Shown here: positions 8,629 to 17,689 of the stretch, piece by piece
Position numbering within the stretch: position 1 is the stretch's first letter
Layout of the letters: every line of letters begins with the position of its first letter
Source: Muribaculaceae bacterium
GTDB lineage: Bacteria > Bacteroidota > Bacteroidia > Bacteroidales > Muribaculaceae
Length of the DNA: 53,007 nt
Reading direction: 5' to 3'
NCBI GenBank assembly: GCA_016292745.1
Contig: JAEDFO010000010.1
Location: 1 to 53,007, forward strand
Translations under genes and position numbers: made by a program
The notes under the pieces: model-generated
What the model was told of the DNA's origin: nothing
Database searches by the model: none
Seen by the model: the letters and a program-made list of their open reading frames with translations, nothing else

Positions 8629-11600
8629 TTATTTTTCGTTAAGAATCTTTACAGGACCTACGAGACCTGACGGCTGAAGCTTGCTGTCGGCCTTGAAGGT
8701 GCGCACCTTGAGGTTTGTCTTGCGCTGAGACTCTGGCAGACGAGCATCGCCGATGATGCGGTTCTGCCAATTGTTTACCACCTCGATTTCGATGGTGTTG
8801 TCGCCGGCAACTACAGCATCGGTGATGTCGACATCGTAAGGAGCAGTCCAAGCACCTCCCACCTGCTTGCCATTGACTTTCACGCGTGCCATTTCGGTCA
8901 TAGTGCCAAGGTCGAGAATAATGCGCGACGATTTGTCGACAGCGGCAAGATTGAACTTGTTGGTGTAAACAGCAGTGCCGGAGAAATATTTTATGAAATC
9001 GTCGGCCGAAGTGGTCCAGTCGAAGAGAGCTGACGAAGCCACCGATTTGGTTTCGCCAAACATGGTGGCAAAGTCGATGTTCCATCCCTCGGCAATGTTT
9101 GCCAGCTCGGTGCGTTCCGGATAATTGGCTACTATATTAATATCGGTGCCGTTGCCGTCAACCGGGCGTTTGAACACAATAAACACACTTTCGTTGCCTT
9201 CGAGGCGCAGCGGCACTGTGGTGGTGCCGTTGGCAATGGCAAACGAGCGTGCATCGCGGGTTGAGCCGTCAATGGCATTCCAGAGTTCGGGCATACGGCC
9301 TGCCACACGGAACACAGCGTTGATTTCCACCTTAGTGTCGTTCTGGTTAGCCACGAAATAGATGTCGCGGCCGGGGATGCTCACGTGAGAATAGAGCACA
9401 CCGTCGGCACCGTAGATGGCGCAATCAGGACGATTGCCTATGACGTCGAAAATCTCGTCGATTTGGTAGCCGCTGAAGAGGATACCCTTGCCAATGCGGC
9501 GCATCTTGCGGGCAGAGTTGTCGGTTCCCCAAAGTTCGTCGGCAATAGCCTTAACCTCGGCATCGGCCATCGGATAGTTCTGCAAACTTGGCGACTGCGA
9601 AGGTTTTGGACCGAGCACTACAGCACCATCGAGAATGAGCTGCTTGATTTTCTTGAGCACCTCAGGGCGCATCTTGTCGGTAGGAGGCAGCACAAGCAGA
9701 CGATATTTCGAGCCATGAGGCAACGTGAGCGAATGGTCGGCGCCGGCTTTGAGATTCTGCTCAATAACCTCGGCGTTGATATAATCGTATTGATAGCCTT
9801 TCGGAAGGGCCGGTTCGGTGATACCGGTCATCACCGGAACATCCTCACCAATGAAGTAAGCCACATCGGCCACATAATTGCCTTGCTGCAGCATCATATT
9901 ACAACGCTTAACATAGTCGGTAAACTGGTACAGCTGTGAGTACCAGGTGTTTTTGCGGTTGAATTCGTTGCCGAACGGGCAATTGAAACCGGGGATAGAG
10001 GTTTCATCGGGCTGCGACACATAAAGGTGGAGCAGAGTGTTGTTGATACCCTCGGTGAAGAATTTGTCTCCTCGCTTCTTCATGTCGCGTGGGCTGCGGC
10101 AATACTCAGGGCCACCGCAGGTGAACGATTCGGCCGATACAAGGCGCTTGCCATAGATATGTGCAGCCGACGATGCGGCGCGGTTCTCTATGTCGCCGAG
10201 CGAACCTTCGCTCCAGAATTCGCCGCCCACTTCGTCGGACTGACCGCCATACTGGAGGAATTCGCCGGGATATCCCCAGTGGCCATACGATTCGAGCCAC
10301 ATGTGGAAGCCATCCTTATGAGCAATCTTGCTCAAAGCACCGATATGGTCGTAGGCCAGACGGTCGGCAATCATTCGGCGAAGGTCCCAAAGGAAACGGT
10401 CCGATTTCTCAGAGCTTTCCACCACTTGGCCAGAGAAAGTGAGCAGATACGGGGTTGGGTCGTAACCAAAGTGTTTGGTGAAGTATTCCACGAAGTCGTC
10501 GCCATAGTTCTGAGTTGCTTTTTCGTAGCTGTCGCACACAATCACCTTCCAAGTCTTGCGGTCCTCGGCGGGCACATGGCGCATAATGTCGCCAATGTAG
10601 CTGTCGTAGTGATGCTGGAGGGCTTCCTGGTTCCAACGGTCAACCTCCAGGCCACGGCCGTCGCCGTCGAGTGCCGGAGCGTTGCATATGTTGGTCGGGG
10701 CCATATACATTCTCACCACTTTCCAGTCGCCTTTAGGGAATTTGTATGTCAGACGGTCGCCGTCAAGGTGCTTTGTGATGTCGATAACCTCGGCAGCCGA
10801 GGGGATGCCCCTCTTGTCGTAGCTAACGTTGGTGCTCCATTTATAGTCGTGCCAATATGGCTGCGGGGTCTGGTGCATCTTGGCGAGGATTTTCTCGCTG
10901 TACTGCTCAACCACAGGCTCTTCTGACATGGTTATTTCCTTTGCACGGAAATCCTTTGCGCTCTCAATGTCGATGCGGAATTCCTGAGCGGCAACTTCGG
11001 GGATTGAGAAAGTAACCGGGGCTTTCATGTCGTAGCCCACCTCGATGCCGAGGTTGGTACGGTTGAGGACGAAGCTGCGCACTTCGTCCCACTTACCGTC
11101 CTTCAGGGCTTTCACGCTTATGTTCGAGCTTGCTGTATTGTCAACGAAAATGCTTATTGAGCGAAGAGTGAATCCTTTCTTGGTTGGCTTAATAGAAATC
11201 GACGATTTTCCTTTCTTCACTTCAGCCATGGTGGCCGGGTTAGCATCGAAAGCGTTGGCCACTCCATCCACGCCCTGTGCGCTCACCTGGTCGACAGAGC
11301 CAGTGATTGTAGCGAAGGCACCCTTGGCTCGATATGCCAGCACTTTTACATTCTCAAGAAAGTTGTCGGGATGGGCAAACTCAATGGTCCGTGTCTTCCC
11401 ACCCTTCACTGTCTGTGTCTGCGAGGCAAGATAGCGCATCGACTGCTCGGGTTTCACCCATGGACCGCCGGCCTGGCTCCATCCCGGTCCGTTGAAAATA
11501 CCAATCTCGATGCCTTCTTCGGTAGCGGTCTTCAATGCTGCATGCATGATGTCGTACCACTCGGGTGTCTGGCAATAAACGGGGCCGCGCGGAGCCTCGT

Positions 11601-11844
11601 TAGCGTCGAGACCCTGCCAACCGATGAATGCGCGGTTGATGCCGGCTTGTTTCATCGACTTAACGTCGTTAATGACTCCTTGCTTAGAGACATTTCCCGA
11701 AATCCAATACCAGTAACATGATGTGATGACATCTTTAGGCGACACAAATGCCGACTTCAGTTCGGCGTCGCTCTTGTCCTGTGCAATGAGGGCAGCAGGA
11801 AGAAGCATCGATGCCATGACTAATGAAACTATCTTGTTTCGCAT
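8629..11844 (-). CDS. GH106 alpha-L-rhamnosidase
   Basis: This 1071-residue secreted enzyme (signal peptide about 1-21) is a GH106-type alpha-L-rhamnosidase. The N-terminal region SCYWYWISGNVS through AGINRAFIGWQG (about 42-78) and the central HMWLESYGHWGYPGEF and GEFWSEGSLGD blocks (about 514-551) are characteristic of the family. Conserved glutamates at about 518, 546 and 572 are candidates for catalysis and calcium binding. C-terminal beta-rich domains with a jelly-roll-like end (about 930-1065) follow. GH106 enzymes cleave terminal alpha-rhamnose from pectins such as rhamnogalacturonans. It is the first gene of the rhamnose operon, so released sugar and its catabolism are co-regulated. 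The exact linkage cleaved cannot be read from sequence. Confidence 0.85.
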   Translation of the reverse strand: MRNKIVSLVMASMLLPAALIAQDKSDAELKSAFVSPKDVITSCYWYWISGNVSKQGVINDVKSMKQAGINRAFIGWQGLDANEAPRGPVYCQTPEWYDIMHAALKTATEEGIEIGIFNGPGWSQAGGPWVKPEQSMRYLASQTQTVKGGKTRTIEFAHPDNFLENVKVLAYRAKGAFATITGSVDQVSAQGVDGVANAFDANPATMAEVKKGKSSISIKPTKKGFTLRSISIFVDNTASSNISVKALKDGKWDEVRSFVLNRTNLGIEVGYDMKAPVTFSIPEVAAQEFRIDIESAKDFRAKEITMSEEPVVEQYSEKILAKMHQTPQPYWHDYKWSTNVSYDKRGIPSAAEVIDITKHLDGDRLTYKFPKGDWKVVRMYMAPTNICNAPALDGDGRGLEVDRWNQEALQHHYDSYIGDIMRHVPAEDRKTWKVIVCDSYEKATQNYGDDFVEYFTKHFGYDPTPYLLTFSGQVVESSEKSDRFLWDLRRMIADRLAYDHIGALSKIAHKDGFHMWLESYGHWGYPGEFLQYGGQSDEVGGEFWSEGSLGDIENRAASSAAHIYGKRLVSAESFTCGGPEYCRSPRDMKKRGDKFFTEGINNTLLHLYVSQPDETSIPGFNCPFGNEFNRKNTWYSQLYQFTDYVKRCNMMLQQGNYVADVAYFIGEDVPVMTGITEPALPKGYQYDYINAEVIEQNLKAGADHSLTLPHGSKYRLLVLPPTDKMRPEVLKKIKQLILDGAVVLGPKPSQSPSLQNYPMADAEVKAIADELWGTDNSARKMRRIGKGILFSGYQIDEIFDVIGNRPDCAIYGADGVLYSHVSIPGRDIYFVANQNDTKVEINAVFRVAGRMPELWNAIDGSTRDARSFAIANGTTTVPLRLEGNESVFIVFKRPVDGNGTDINIVANYPERTELANIAEGWNIDFATMFGETKSVASSALFDWTTSADDFIKYFSGTAVYTNKFNLAAVDKSSRIILDLGTMTEMARVKVNGKQVGGAWTAPYDVDITDAVVAGDNTIEIEVVNNWQNRIIGDARLPESQRKTNLKVRTFKADSKLQPSGLVGPVKILNEK

Positions 11845-11975
11845 ATTCTGAGGTTAATAGGTTAATCTTTCGTTTGGTTTAGTTTGGCAACAGTTGCAAA
11901 AGGGCAATTCGGTTTGTGCTTGGTTGCGTTATCGCTTTATTCCGCTAAAATTACAACATTTTTGTTGCATACGCA
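11845..11975 (-). promoter_or_regulatory. Upstream region of the rhamnose operon
   Basis: This AT-rich stretch precedes GH106. It contains an inverted repeat caaca-tttt-tgttg (11954-11967) and, just downstream on the - strand, TAATTTTAG, a partial -7 match. Neither is strong. The inverted repeat is a candidate operator for the unidentified rhamnose regulator. Confidence 0.3.
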
Positions 11976-12203
11976 TCAAAAAACAACCTTGAATTTCAGA
12001 AAACACGCAAAAAAGCATTCACACACAACAGTCGGCCCACTTGAAGTCGATATCACAATCCACACATACCCAAGATTGTCCTGGGCAAACGATTTTATGT
12101 TCATGTTAGGCAAAGCATCGCGTTGGGTAAGTTTTGCTGAAGAATGTGGAACAAAAAAGCCCAAAAAGAGAAATAATAAGCAAAGTTTGGCAATGATTTT
12201 CAT
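11976..12203 (-). pseudogene. 5' stub of an HTCS-type sensor regulator
   Basis: From ATG 12203 the - strand encodes a signal peptide (MKIIAKLCLLFLFLGFF, cleavage near residue 23). It is followed by ALPNMNIKSFAQDNLGYVWI, which matches the opening of the first Reg_prop propeller blade of hybrid two-component systems (usual pattern: LP-N-x-hydrophobic-x-S/C-x-x-QD-x-x-G-F/Y-x-W-I/F). Homology stops at about residue 49 (12057); the frame then reads unrelated residues to a stop at 11976. No further propeller, kinase or DNA-binding sequence is seen downstream in any frame before GH106 begins. An intact HTCS is over 1250 residues, as at the far end of this window. The remainder was presumably deleted. 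This suggests an ancestral rhamnoside locus under HTCS control. Confidence 0.6.
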
Positions 12204-12511
12204 TAAAAATGTATATTTTTGCGTTATGTAAAAGACATCGAGATAATTAAGGTGCAAAGGCCGCCAGTCTACCCGCAAAATGAGTTTCATAGCTCACGAT
12301 GCTACAAATATAAAGTGTATTTTTGAGGGCTGGACCACGGAAAACGTGATTTGCAACATATGTGCAAATGTTTGGAACAATTATTAAAACCGTAGGCTCG
12401 ATGAGGAAAAATTTTGTACGAAAGAAAAACTTTAAGGGCAAATATTATCGTTCTTTTGCAATATCAAATTTTTAGTTGACCTGTAACAACCATTTATAAA
12501 ACTAAACCATA
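12204..12511. other. Intergenic region upstream of GH78 and the HTCS stub
   Basis: This AT-rich gap has no convincing gene. On the - strand TATATTTG (12312-12305) is a full -7 match facing the HTCS stub. On the + strand TATTTTTG (12214-12221) is a -7 match facing GH78, about 290 bp upstream. An inverted repeat tttgca-7-tgcaaa lies at 12350-12368 and is a candidate operator. Confidence 0.35.
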
Positions 12512-14254
12512 ATGCATATAAATTTACACAAGGCATTGCTACTGCTGGCAGCCATTGCAACATCGATGGCAATAAACGCAAGCACCGACGAGATTAAGGA
12601 AAGCTACATCTCGCCAACCCGCATTGTATGGATGTCGGACAACTCGGGAGAGTTTATCAAAGGAGCCGATAATCTGCTGAAACTGTTCTGCGGACAGGTA
12701 GCAGTGGCCGACCCCGTGAGCACAGAGTTACGCAGCACCGACAACCACACTGCATCGATTCTGCTCGATTTCGGCAAGGAAATTCACGGAGGCATCGAAA
12801 TATCCTCAGCCATCCGCGACATCCAAAAGCAGGTTAAGATACACCTCTGCTTCGGAGAATCAGTTACCGAGGCATTGAGCAGTGTGGCCGATGGGAAGAA
12901 CCCATACAATGCAACCAACGAGCACTCTCTGCGTGACTTTGACGCATTCATGCCCTGGTTGGGATCGGTACGCTTCGGCAACACAGGATTCCGCTTTGTG
13001 CGCATCGACTTGCTCGACACCGATATGACATACACGCTGCGGCACATCCGCGCCATTGCACGCGAACGCGACATCCCTTATCTGGGGTCGTTTGAGTGCA
13101 GCGACAAGCGGCTGAACGAAATATGGCAGACCGGAGCCTACACAGTGAAGCTAAACATGCAGGAATATCTGTGGGACGGTATCAAGCGCGACCGCCTTGT
13201 TTGGGCAGGCGACATGAATCCCGAAGTGATGGCCATCAACACCGTGTTCGGAGCCAACGAGGTGGTAAACAAGAGCCTTGACTTCTCTGTTGACGACACT
13301 CCGCTGCCCGGATGGATGAACGGAATGTGCCCTTATTCGCTCTGGTGGCTCATAAACCAATGGCAAGTATATCTGTATCAAGGCAACAAGGAATATCTGG
13401 AAAAGAACCACGAATATATAAAAGGACTTGTAAAACAAATCAGCAAAAGCATTAAGCCCGACGGCACCGAAGCACTTTATGGTGGCACCCGATTCCTCGA
13501 CTGGCCTACTTCGGAAAATCCGGAAGTAATACACAGCGGCTTGCAAGGTCTGACAGTGCTGGCCATGAACGCTGCTGCCGAAATAGGCAAATCATTGGGC
13601 GACAAAGAACTGGAAGAACTGGCCAAAGGCGACCTTAAACGCCTAAGAAAGGTGAAAGTTGACGGATACGGCAACAGTCAGGCCATATCGATGAAAGTGC
13701 TGGCCGGAATAAGCCAGGACGAGAAAAAAGATGTACAAAAACTGCTCGACAACGGTGTGGAAGCATTCTCAACATTCTTCGGCTACTATATGCTGGAGGC
13801 AATTGCCAAAGGCGGCAAATACGAAGAAGGAATGGAAATGATATCGAAATACTGGGGTGCAATGCTCGACCTCGGCGCCACTACATTCTGGGAGGAACTC
13901 GTATACACCGATGCCCTGAAGGCCGGACGCATCGACGAGATTGTCCCCGAAGGCAAATTCGACATCCACGCTCACACTGGAAAATACTGTTACATTGGCC
14001 TTCGCCACAGTTTGTGCCACGGATGGTCTGCAGGTCCGACAATCTGGCTCACACGCCACGTATTGGGAATCTACCCTACCGAACCGGGCTGCAAGACCCT
14101 TGTGGTGGAGCCCCACCTTGGCAACCTGGAATATGCAAAAGGCACATTCCCTACCCCTTATGGAGTGGTTACAGTAAGCCATACCAAGAACAAAGATGGC
14201 AAAGTAATAAGCAAAATAGATTCCCCCAAGCAGATTACAGTCATTTTAAAGTAA
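12512..14254 (+). CDS. GH78-like alpha-L-rhamnosidase
   Basis: This 580-residue secreted protein (signal peptide about 1-23) carries the GH78 (alpha/alpha)6 barrel. The hallmark YLWDGIKRDRLVWAGDMNPE (about 219-238) holds the conserved Asp/Glu set of family 78, and GATTFWEE later supplies another conserved acidic pair. HSLCHGWSAGPT and the closing beta-sandwich are also typical. It is shorter than the best-studied GH78 enzymes (about 650-1100 residues), with only one N-terminal beta-domain and no obvious rhamnose-binding module. It is transcribed away from the GH106-rha operon with its own terminators. Together with GH106 it would give the cell two rhamnosidases with different linkage or product preferences. 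Activity is inferred from family motifs. Confidence 0.8.
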   Translation: MHINLHKALLLLAAIATSMAINASTDEIKESYISPTRIVWMSDNSGEFIKGADNLLKLFCGQVAVADPVSTELRSTDNHTASILLDFGKEIHGGIEISSAIRDIQKQVKIHLCFGESVTEALSSVADGKNPYNATNEHSLRDFDAFMPWLGSVRFGNTGFRFVRIDLLDTDMTYTLRHIRAIARERDIPYLGSFECSDKRLNEIWQTGAYTVKLNMQEYLWDGIKRDRLVWAGDMNPEVMAINTVFGANEVVNKSLDFSVDDTPLPGWMNGMCPYSLWWLINQWQVYLYQGNKEYLEKNHEYIKGLVKQISKSIKPDGTEALYGGTRFLDWPTSENPEVIHSGLQGLTVLAMNAAAEIGKSLGDKELEELAKGDLKRLRKVKVDGYGNSQAISMKVLAGISQDEKKDVQKLLDNGVEAFSTFFGYYMLEAIAKGGKYEEGMEMISKYWGAMLDLGATTFWEELVYTDALKAGRIDEIVPEGKFDIHAHTGKYCYIGLRHSLCHGWSAGPTIWLTRHVLGIYPTEPGCKTLVVEPHLGNLEYAKGTFPTPYGVVTVSHTKNKDGKVISKIDSPKQITVILK

Positions 14255-14276
14255 TGCCGGATTATCCCATCCGGCA
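14255..14276 (+). terminator. Hairpin after GH78
   Basis: TGCCGGAT (14255-14262) pairs with ATCCGGCA (14269-14276) around a 6-nt loop, starting directly after the GH78 stop codon. A six-T run follows about 18 nt later, so it is weaker than the hairpin at 14388. Confidence 0.45.
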
Positions 14277-14387
14277 ACGGCTTGGACAATCATTTTTTGT
14301 TAAGCGAAAACAAGGTTGAAGGGTAAATCGAACAACCTTTCCTTGATCTTCTTTATCATATATATGTATTATTGTTATTTGGGTGAG

Positions 14388-14416
14388 TGCTATCGGCGAG
14401 TGATTCGCCGATAGCA
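14388..14416 (+). terminator. Strong rho-independent terminator
   Basis: TGCTATCGGCGA (14388-14399) pairs perfectly with TCGCCGATAGCA (14405-14416) around a 5-nt loop and is followed at once by TTTTATTTAT. It ends transcription from GH78 before the next gene. Confidence 0.8.
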
Positions 14417-14462
14417 TTTTATTTATCTCCTACTCGAAACCGCGTATTTCCCGTTTTTTCGC

Positions 14463-14470
14463 TAAATTTG
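14463..14470 (+). promoter_or_regulatory. -7 element for the DUF5715 gene
   Basis: TAAATTTG fits the TAnnTTTG consensus 62 bp before the start codon. No clear TTTG is found at the expected -33 position. Confidence 0.4.
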
Positions 14471-14532
14471 CACTCGAAAATGCCAAGCAAGCACGTCATA
14501 CCAGTCTTGGCACAGAAAACTAAGGAAACTGA

Positions 14533-15243
14533 ATGACTCGATACATTATTCTTGCAACAATAGCCCTCTGCGCACTCCTGTCATGCCACAACAACTATTC
14601 GGAAACCGTTACCATACGGCGTATGCCCGACCGTGCACCGACACTGACCCTTCAGGCCAACCGCGTTATCGATTCCACCAAAGTGCACGCTTTCAGGGTG
14701 AAATACATCAGATCGTTCGGCCGGATCTTCTGCGACAACAACGATGCACATCTGGAATGTGTAACCGCAAAGGGGATTGCGCCAATTACCGACCTACGCT
14801 CGGCATATAATGTCAAATTGCCTATCAAACGGGTGGAAAGCTGTCCGGATTTCGCAATCGACTCTCTCACCCACTCGCTGCCGTTTCTGCAGCCCGAGGC
14901 CCTGCAACTGCTCCACGATATCGGCCGCTCGTTCAGCGACAGCATCGAGAAACGCACCGGACACCGATACAGAATTGTAGTAACCAGCCTGCTGCGCACT
15001 TCGGGCTCAATTGCGAAGCTGCGCCGCCGAAACCGCAACGCTGTTGAGAATTCATCGCATCAATATGGTCGCACTTTCGACATCAGTTACGCCAACTATA
15101 TGCCCGACGACTCCACCTTCGTAATAAACCAAGAATGCATGAAGCACCTGCTCGGAGGCGTTCTCAACGACTTGCGTAACCAACAGAGATGCCTCGTGAA
15201 ATATGAGCGCCGACAAGGATGCTTTCATATCTCCACCCGATAA
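14533..15243 (+). CDS. DUF5715-type, M15 peptidase-like lipoprotein
   Basis: This 236-residue protein has a short lipoprotein signal ending LLSC (Cys18). The C-terminal half carries SSHQYGRTFDISY (174-186) and CFHIS (230-234). The His176, Gly179, Asp183 pattern followed by His232 parallels the SxHxxGxAxD ... HxH zinc site of M15 D-Ala-D-Ala carboxypeptidases. I recognise the whole as the DUF5715 family of Bacteroidales. A cell-wall peptidase role is therefore a reasonable inference, but the second half of the HxH is not conserved (FHIS). It stands alone between terminators, convergent with the DUF2807 gene. Confidence 0.7.
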   Translation: MTRYIILATIALCALLSCHNNYSETVTIRRMPDRAPTLTLQANRVIDSTKVHAFRVKYIRSFGRIFCDNNDAHLECVTAKGIAPITDLRSAYNVKLPIKRVESCPDFAIDSLTHSLPFLQPEALQLLHDIGRSFSDSIEKRTGHRYRIVVTSLLRTSGSIAKLRRRNRNAVENSSHQYGRTFDISYANYMPDDSTFVINQECMKHLLGGVLNDLRNQQRCLVKYERRQGCFHISTR

Positions 15244-15248
15244 AAGCA

Positions 15249-15272
15249 CTGCCCGACGTATTCGCCGGGCAG
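15249..15272. terminator. Hairpin between convergent genes
   Basis: CTGCCCG (15249-15255) pairs with CGGGCAG (15266-15272), 5 bp after the DUF5715 stop and about 40 bp beyond the DUF2807 stop on the other strand. The T-rich tail is distant, so strength is uncertain. Confidence 0.45.
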
Positions 15273-15315
15273 CTCAATTCTAACCAATCATTTTATTATT
15301 CCCTCAAAAGGTATG

Positions 15316-16401
15316 TTATCGCTTGCGTGGCTGCTTCTTGGTGGCTGAGGTTACCTTTGCGTTGCCGCTGTAGGTTATATCACCAGGTCCCTCAATCGAC
15401 GAGGTGAGCGACGACTGCGCATTACAACAAATGCTGCCGGTGCCGTGCACCGATGCCTTAACCGCTACAGCTGCCATCTTGAAAGCCTTGATGCAACCGG
15501 TGCCGTTAATCGTATAGTTGGCAGTCGATGTTGTGCCTTGCAGCTCCACGTCGCCCGTGCCGACCACGTCGCAAACGAGAGCATCAGTTTTAACTCGTTT
15601 CATCTCAATCGAGCCAGAGCCACTGAGCGATACCGAAAGCGACTGAGCTCCTACACTCCCAACCTCAATGTCGCCGCTGCCAAAGGCCGAGCAATTGATG
15701 TTTGCAGCATCAATCAAGGCAATCTTCGTGTCGCTTGAACCACGGACACTCAAGTTAATATCCTTTGTGGCACGCAACTGCCCTATTTCGAAATCGCCTG
15801 AACCTGCGGCATTTAAATTGCAGTTAACGGCCGAAGCACTCTTCACCTTCACATCGCCCGAGCCATGCATGTCGATGCTGAATTCATCGGTAATGACTGC
15901 TCCACCAACACTCATGTCGCCCGAACCATTAAAATCGAGGCTACACTTCTTGGCACTGATGGCTGCTGTTTCAAAATCACCCGAGCCATGAAGCAGTCCG
16001 GCAAACGATTCCTCATTAAGCGGCGATAGAATCTTCATATCGCCAGAACCTGTCAATGAGGCACTCACCAGGTGGCGCGACGAAACCTTCACCACCAGAC
16101 TTGGCTTGTTAATACCATAGTTAATGGAAACTCCTTTTTGCATTGCCAGCTGTAACGTCGTCCCTACAAGTTTTACCTCAAGCAGCGGAACAATATTGTC
16201 GGGGCCCGAAACCACCACCAACGGCTCACCATAGGAATATTCAACATCGAACGCCCCAACGGCACTCAGTCCTTTAAAATCCTTCACGTTGTAGATCTTT
16301 TTAAGAACCTTTTCGCTTGCTGTAACATCTTTTGCCGAAATCTGCACCGATGCTGCTATCGCTACCATTACCATTGAAATAATTGCAACTAAACGTTTCA
16401 T
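15316..16401 (-). CDS. DUF2807 (GIN-domain) beta-solenoid secreted protein
   Basis: This 361-residue protein has a signal peptide (about 1-23) and a head region with FKGLSAVGAFDVEYSYG typical of DUF2807. From residue 118 it shows twelve tandem units of about 20 residues, each opening with GSGD or a variant (GSSD, GSGS, GTGD, GTGC, GTGS, GPGD). Such a period fits one rung of a right-handed beta-helix. The end is basic (KKQPRKR). Family members are secreted or periplasmic, sometimes called putative auto-transporter adhesins, but their function is not established. The repeats degenerate toward the C-terminus. The gene is monocistronic, and a 10-bp palindrome agttgcaact (16474-16483) lies upstream as a possible operator. 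Confidence 0.8.
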   Translation of the reverse strand: MKRLVAIISMVMVAIAASVQISAKDVTASEKVLKKIYNVKDFKGLSAVGAFDVEYSYGEPLVVVSGPDNIVPLLEVKLVGTTLQLAMQKGVSINYGINKPSLVVKVSSRHLVSASLTGSGDMKILSPLNEESFAGLLHGSGDFETAAISAKKCSLDFNGSGDMSVGGAVITDEFSIDMHGSGDVKVKSASAVNCNLNAAGSGDFEIGQLRATKDINLSVRGSSDTKIALIDAANINCSAFGSGDIEVGSVGAQSLSVSLSGSGSIEMKRVKTDALVCDVVGTGDVELQGTTSTANYTINGTGCIKAFKMAAVAVKASVHGTGSICCNAQSSLTSSIEGPGDITYSGNAKVTSATKKQPRKR

Positions 16402-16570
16402 ATCGTTGTCTGTTTTTTTGTTGTTTATGATTCTTTGTCGTTTCTATAAATTAGACTAACCATTCGACAAAAAAGTTGCAACTTCACCAAAAAAATTTCC
16501 ACTATCGCATTAATAACCTAATTGCCAGATACTTGCAGTAAGACACTATACTTTTCCCTTCCCGCGAACT

Positions 16571-17689
16571 TTATGATTTGGCACGCATGAGCCGTGCCGA
16601 AATCTTTCGGTAAACACACATCCACAGCATCGGGATTCCCACCCCGGCAATTGTGTAAAGCACCCAGAACAAGTCGTCGTTACGATAATGAATCACCATG
16701 TGGCAACCTATCTGAGCAAAGTCAAGATTGTAGACGGCTATCTTTAACAAGCTCACCAGCTTGAACGAAGCTATATGGAACACATAGATATATACCGACA
16801 TATCTCCACACATAACGAGGAAACGCCTAAGGATGCCGCCACGCGAATCGATAACCTTCGACACATGATGTACCATAAGGAAGCCGATGGTACCGGTGAT
16901 GGGCAGCGTAAGCACATCTATCGGCTTGGGTTTGAGGTTCATGCCTGCGCAATGCAGCCATGCTGCACCTATCAACAATGCCAGATATGCCAATGTGAGC
17001 GCCCAGTGCTCGCGGATGCGCTGCTCGTAGGTGCGATAAAGCACACCAATGGCAAAGAATGCAACGCCCCACACTTCGCGGATACCGCCCTGAACCACAG
17101 TTACTATCTTCACATTGTTCGATATCTTGAACAGCGCGAATGCCAACGCTGCCAGAAGTATGAGCCACACAGCCCTGACGCCTTGCATTCGCGGCACATG
17201 GCGCTCAACGAGCAAATCAAGCACCAGAAACAGTATGCTCGACAACAGCAATGCCCTGAAAAACCAGAACGCACCGGCCATGAATTCGTCGTATCCTCCC
17301 ATCGAGAACACTATGGCACTTATGCGGAATGCCATGTCGTGCCACGTATAAGGGTGCAGCACGCCTCCCTCCCAGTTGCCATACTGTTCGTTGAGAATGC
17401 CAAAATAGAACAACACATTGTGGAGCAGCAGAAACAGTACACTCCACTTTACAAACGGCACATAAAGTCCTTGGAAACGCTTCACCACAAACGTCCACGG
17501 GTCGGACAGGTACTTACGGCTGAAGAAATAGCCGGCTGCAATGAAAAACACCGGCATATGAAACAAATAGATGAAATTGCAGAGCATACCGGGGCATTCG
17601 GCATGCCCTATCACCATCAGTATGATGGCAATGCCCTTGCATATCGACAAAACGGTGTTCCGGCCTGGTGTAGCCACTGTTGTGGTCAT
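16571..17689 (-). CDS. Acyltransferase family 3 membrane protein
   Basis: This 372-residue polytopic membrane protein belongs to the acyltransferase_3 family. The N-terminal motif SICKGIAIILMVIGHAECPG (about 16-35) carries the conserved membrane His, followed by FIYLFHMPVFFIAAGYFF and about ten membrane segments. Members O-acylate sugars, lipids or polysaccharides; the closest style is the fucose-4-O-acetylase-like group. The substrate cannot be told from sequence. Its ATG overlaps the truA stop by 4 bp (ATGA at 17686-17689), so it is translated as the third gene of the speA-truA operon. Confidence 0.8.
   Translation of the reverse strand: MTTTVATPGRNTVLSICKGIAIILMVIGHAECPGMLCNFIYLFHMPVFFIAAGYFFSRKYLSDPWTFVVKRFQGLYVPFVKWSVLFLLLHNVLFYFGILNEQYGNWEGGVLHPYTWHDMAFRISAIVFSMGGYDEFMAGAFWFFRALLLSSILFLVLDLLVERHVPRMQGVRAVWLILLAALAFALFKISNNVKIVTVVQGGIREVWGVAFFAIGVLYRTYEQRIREHWALTLAYLALLIGAAWLHCAGMNLKPKPIDVLTLPITGTIGFLMVHHVSKVIDSRGGILRRFLVMCGDMSVYIYVFHIASFKLVSLLKIAVYNLDFAQIGCHMVIHYRNDDLFWVLYTIAGVGIPMLWMCVYRKISARLMRAKS

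Noticed and set aside
12204..12290. N-terminal extension of the HTCS stub
   Set aside because: The signal peptide begins at ATG 12203; the residues before it are not signal-like.
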